Part shown: positions 36,863 through 39,456 of the stretch, in pieces | Numbering within the stretch: the stretch's first letter is position 1 | Layout: each line of letters opens with the position of its first letter | NCBI RefSeq assembly: GCF_014648555.1 | Contig: NZ_BMRI01000006.1 | Coordinates: 291,341-330,796, forward strand | Reading direction: 5' to 3' | From: Kitasatospora griseola | Lineage (GTDB): Bacteria; Actinomycetota; Actinomycetes; Streptomycetales; Streptomycetaceae | DNA: 39,456 bases | Made by a program: the position numbers and the translations under genes | The notes under the pieces: generated by a model | Told to the model about the DNA's origin: nothing | Database searches by the model: none | Seen by the model: the letters and a program-made list of their open reading frames with translations, nothing else

Positions 36863-39214
36863 TCAGGCGGCGTTGTCGAGTGCGGTGTTTGCGCCCTTGA
36901 GGGCCTGGAGGGTGTAGCCGTTGGGGCGGGTTCCGTCGGCGACGGTGAGGCGGACCTGGGGCACGTCGGCGCCGAGGTCGGCGAGGTCGGCGCGCAGGGC
37001 CTTGCCCGCCCGGGACATCCACACGGGTTCGGTCTCGCCGTCCTGGCGGGCGTAGCGGGCGGGGTCGATGCGGGCGAGGTGGGTGAGGGCTTCGGCGTTG
37101 GTGAGTTGGCCCCGTCCGGTCTGCTCGGCGGCGGCGAGCAGGTGGTCGAGGACGGTGCGGCGGATGACGGAGCCGAGGCCGTCTGGTCCGCCGGCGGCCG
37201 CCGAGACGCCGGTGTCGCGGGCCATGGCCACCTCGACGGGGTCGTCGTAGTGGCCGGGCAGGCACCCGGCCTCGGTGCGCAGGGCGATGCCGCGCTCGAT
37301 CAGCGGCAGGATCTCCCCGGCGGACTCGTCGATGAACAGCGAGCGGACCTCGATGACCCCGGTGTCGGGGGTGGTCAGCCACGCGCGGCCGCGGCTGGTC
37401 TTCTCGATCGGGATCTTCGAGGCGTCGTAGCCCTGGCCGACCATGCCGTCGCCGAGGACGACGTTGGAGGCGCCCGGGGATTCGACGCGCATGGCCATGC
37501 GGGCGGCAAGGTTGCCGCGCAGGCGCGGGGTGACGATCTCCGCCTCGGGGTACTGCGTGGCCAGCGCCAGGACGATGCCGACTGCGGCTCCGACGGCGGC
37601 GATCTGGGCGAGGAGTTCGGTGATCTCCTCCGCGTACTTGCCCGAGGGGCCCTTGGAAGCGGTGTAGGTGGCGAGTTCGTCGACGATGACCAGCTCGATG
37701 CCGCCGAGCTTGTCGATCAGTTTCTCGTTCGCCTTCGACAGCCCCGCCTCGACCAGGATCTCGGTGCGGCGGTTCATCTCGTCGACCATCAGCCGCAGGA
37801 ACTGCACCAAGCGCTTCGGGTTGCGGCGCACGAACGTCGCCAGCGCCGCGGCGTGGGGCACGTACTCGCCGGCACCCTTGCCGTCGAACAGCCGGATCCG
37901 CACCCGGGGGTCGAGCATCGCGGCGGCCAGCAGGTTCGCCAGTCCCATGCCCTTCCCGGAGCGGGTCGCCCCGGCGAACAGGAACGAGTAGTCCGACAGG
38001 GTCGGCCGCAGCACGTTGCCGCGCTTGTCGAACGCGAGCGGGAAGCCGTCGCGCCAGGTGTTCACGGACTTGGCGTTCGAGGCGACCAGCGGGTTGCGGC
38101 GGGTGGCGAGGAACGGGTCCTGGCCGCACGCCCAGATCGCCATCCGCCGCCCGTTGGAGCCGACCTGGCGGATGTCCAGGTTGGTGCGGTCGATGCCCAT
38201 CGCCGCGGCGATCTCGTCCGCCCGGTCGCGCGCCTTCTTCACCGTGACGTCCGGCAGGTCGATGACCGCGTGCCAGGCGTTCGGCACCGCCGGGTCGATC
38301 GCGCACGGGGTGACCATCGTCAGGCGCTGGTTCTCGCCGATGACCTTCGCGGCCTTGAACGCCCGGTCCAGCATCGACTCCGTCAGCGGATCGCCGTCCG
38401 ACAGTGCGCGGGTGTCGGCGTCCCACACCGTCTCCCGGTCCGGCTGCCGTCCCAGGAACGCCTCCACCGCCAGCGTCACACCGAGGCCCAGCAGCAGGCC
38501 GGCCGCCCCGAGGGCGACGTAGGCGGCCAGCACCGCGGCGAGCGGCAGGCCGAACGCGACCAGCGCCCGCACGAACCGCACCCGGCGCCGGTTCGACTTG
38601 GCCTTCTTGTGCGCGGCCACCGCCGCCATCGCGACCGCCAGCGCGGCCTCGGACTGCTTCTGCGCCAGCGCCCGGTCACCGGGCATCAGCGTGAACCGGG
38701 CCCGCCGGGCCAGGTCGCGGGCCTCGCGGGTGGCGATGTGCGCCTGGTGGCCGGCGGCCTGCACATGCGCGCCCTCGAACCCGGCCGTCCACTGCGCGGA
38801 GCGCCGGATCCCGCGCCAGGACTGGGCGGCGTGGCCGCGGTGGGTGCGCTGCCGCGCAAGCCATCGCCGCGCGGCCCGACGGGCCTGGGTCGAGCGGGCC
38901 CGGGCCATCGTCCGCCGCCCGTCCTTCGTCCGGATCCACTGCGGCAGCAAAGGCCGGTCCCCGGCCAGATCTTCGCGCCGACTCGCGGCCACAACCTGCG
39001 GCACCTCAGCCACCGACTCCGGGCCGGACACGGAGTCGGCGAGGTAGACGGAGTCGGCGGCGATGGTGGGGCCCGGGTCGCCCTCAGGCTCGGGCTCGGG
39101 AGCGGGCTTGGCGAACCGGTCAGGGAAGGGCAGCACCTCGGCCTCGCTGGTGCTCTCCGGGCCGTCGGGCTGGGCGTCGTCGTCCCCGCCCGAGGTGTGT
39201 TCGTCGTGGTTCAC
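36863..39214 (-). CDS. TraB/FtsK-family DNA translocase for conjugative transfer
   Basis: A 783-residue FtsK/SpoIIIE-like ATPase, the single protein that moves double-stranded DNA between streptomycete hyphae. An acidic disordered N-terminus leads to a basic helical region, two membrane segments (FVRALVAFGLPLAAVLAAYVA and AAGLLLGLGVTLAVEAF, about residues 210-255), then the motor. Walker A is FAGATRSGKGMGL (Lys421), Walker B is ELVIVDELATY, and ALATQYPEAEIV and PRLRGNLAARMAMRV follow as in the FtsK fold. The C-terminal winged helix (about residues 680-780) would read repeats in the clt locus. GTG 39214 has GAGGAAGGA upstream. The NUDIX gene lies upstream of it on the same strand. Confidence 0.94.
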   Translation of the reverse strand: MNHDEHTSGGDDDAQPDGPESTSEAEVLPFPDRFAKPAPEPEPEGDPGPTIAADSVYLADSVSGPESVAEVPQVVAASRREDLAGDRPLLPQWIRTKDGRRTMARARSTQARRAARRWLARQRTHRGHAAQSWRGIRRSAQWTAGFEGAHVQAAGHQAHIATREARDLARRARFTLMPGDRALAQKQSEAALAVAMAAVAAHKKAKSNRRRVRFVRALVAFGLPLAAVLAAYVALGAAGLLLGLGVTLAVEAFLGRQPDRETVWDADTRALSDGDPLTESMLDRAFKAAKVIGENQRLTMVTPCAIDPAVPNAWHAVIDLPDVTVKKARDRADEIAAAMGIDRTNLDIRQVGSNGRRMAIWACGQDPFLATRRNPLVASNAKSVNTWRDGFPLAFDKRGNVLRPTLSDYSFLFAGATRSGKGMGLANLLAAAMLDPRVRIRLFDGKGAGEYVPHAAALATFVRRNPKRLVQFLRLMVDEMNRRTEILVEAGLSKANEKLIDKLGGIELVIVDELATYTASKGPSGKYAEEITELLAQIAAVGAAVGIVLALATQYPEAEIVTPRLRGNLAARMAMRVESPGASNVVLGDGMVGQGYDASKIPIEKTSRGRAWLTTPDTGVIEVRSLFIDESAGEILPLIERGIALRTEAGCLPGHYDDPVEVAMARDTGVSAAAGGPDGLGSVIRRTVLDHLLAAAEQTGRGQLTNAEALTHLARIDPARYARQDGETEPVWMSRAGKALRADLADLGADVPQVRLTVADGTRPNGYTLQALKGANTALDNAA

Positions 39215-39248
39215 TGATGTTCCTTCCTCACTGTTCGGGTGGGTTGGG

Positions 39249-39293
39249 CCCGGGGCGGCCGGTCAGCTTGCCGGCGGAGACGGCCGCCCCGGG
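39249..39293. terminator. Hairpin between NUDIX and traB genes
   Basis: CCCGGGGCGGCCG (39249-39261) and CGGCCGCCCCGGG (39281-39293) make a perfect 13-base stem with a 19-base loop, just after the NUDIX stop and 35 bases before the traB start. No T-run follows on the transcribed minus strand. Confidence 0.55.
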
Positions 39294-39299
39294 GAGAAG

Positions 39300-39456
39300 T
39301 CAGGCCCGGCGGTCGCCGGTCAGGCGGAGCGCGTCCATGAGGATCTGCGCGTGGTCGAACGCCAGGCCCTCCGAGTCGTGCAGGAGGTCGACGATCGGGA
39401 CCCAGCGGGCGCGGGCGGCGTCGTCACCGGCGCGGACCTGGGTGCCGGCCGCGACA
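39300..39456 (-). CDS. NUDIX hydrolase, C-terminal part cut by the window edge
   Basis: Only the last 52 residues are in the window, read from the edge to the TGA at 39300-39302. QVRAGDDAARARWVPIVDLL and LAFDHAQILMDALRL match the end of NUDIX hydrolases of the ADP-ribose/nucleotide-sugar type, where a GDDAxxARWxP strand and an AFDHxxIL helix are characteristic. The catalytic NUDIX box lies upstream of the window, so activity cannot be judged. NUDIX genes frequently stand next to tra genes in AICEs; their role in transfer is not established. The hairpin at 39249-39293 separates it from traB. Confidence 0.82.
   Translation of the reverse strand, partial: VAAGTQVRAGDDAARARWVPIVDLLHDSEGLAFDHAQILMDALRLTGDRRA

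Larger units (their letters stand above)
27079..39456 (-). mobile_element. Actinomycete integrative and conjugative element (AICE), partial
   Basis: All genes from here to the window edge lie on the minus strand and include the AICE hallmarks: tyrosine integrase and excisionase together at one end, a prim-pol replication protein, and a single FtsK/TraB-type translocase, plus a NUDIX gene as often found next to tra. The left end lies between the VKOR terminator and the integrase stop. No tRNA gene or duplicated att core is visible here; the other end is outside the window, so the exact boundary and target cannot be defined. Confidence 0.88.

Noticed and set aside
36860..39217. A 785-codon open frame on the plus strand mirroring traB
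   Set aside because: It is the exact complement region of the FtsK/TraB gene, which has Walker motifs and a good start site.

Overview
The window is very GC-rich DNA with mostly GTG/ATG starts, purine-rich Shine-Dalgarno sites and several probable leaderless genes. The gene set (ROK/LacI pair, Cmx-type exporter, HTH_34 regulator, VKOR/DsbA pair, FtsK-type conjugation protein) points to a streptomycete, Streptomyces or Kitasatospora. No CRISPR array, rRNA or tRNA gene was found.

Positions 1-27067 read as chromosome with dispersed metabolic genes. They run as follows: an aldo/keto reductase; a chloroperoxidase-like hydrolase; a GH2 beta-mannosidase; a secreted PAF-acetylhydrolase-like esterase; a DEDDh exonuclease; a secreted NodB-type deacetylase; a bifunctional penicillin-binding protein lacking the SXXK lysine; a LacI regulator and ROK kinase that diverge around a palindromic operator; a free-standing condensation-domain protein; an NAD(P)-binding protein; two GNAT acetyltransferases; a membrane protein/HTH_34 regulator operon; and a DUF1992 protein. 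After these comes a Cmx-like chloramphenicol exporter behind a short leader ORF. Next is a minus-strand run of epimerase, P450 and SDR. A second, editing-less threonyl-tRNA synthetase follows, preceded by a 17-codon leader with three consecutive Thr codons and a strong terminator hairpin. A membrane protein and a DsbA-like/VKOR disulfide-forming pair close the segment, ending in a large terminator hairpin.

From 27079 to the end of the window every gene is on the minus strand and belongs to an actinomycete integrative and conjugative element (AICE), seen from its integrase end. It carries tyrosine integrase, excisionase, a RepA-like AAA ATPase, a prim-pol, a two-domain DnaN-like sliding clamp, a small Cys-rich (HNH-like) protein, a C5 cytosine methyltransferase, SSB, several small proteins of unknown role including an HExxH putative metallopeptidase and DUF6197, a small membrane protein, the FtsK/TraB-type translocase, and the end of a NUDIX hydrolase cut by the window edge. 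The prim-pol, ATPase, clamp and SSB look like a compact replication module, the methyltransferase like self-modification, and TraB plus the small membrane protein like conjugative transfer and spread. Two non-coding zones of the element share CTGTGAC-type repeats, and several gene junctions hold long perfect hairpins.

The most interesting items are the Thr-codon attenuator with an editing-less ThrRS, the leader ORF before the Cmx exporter, the short clamp in a mobile replisome, and the PBP with a missing catalytic lysine. All functions come from reading motifs; no database search was possible.
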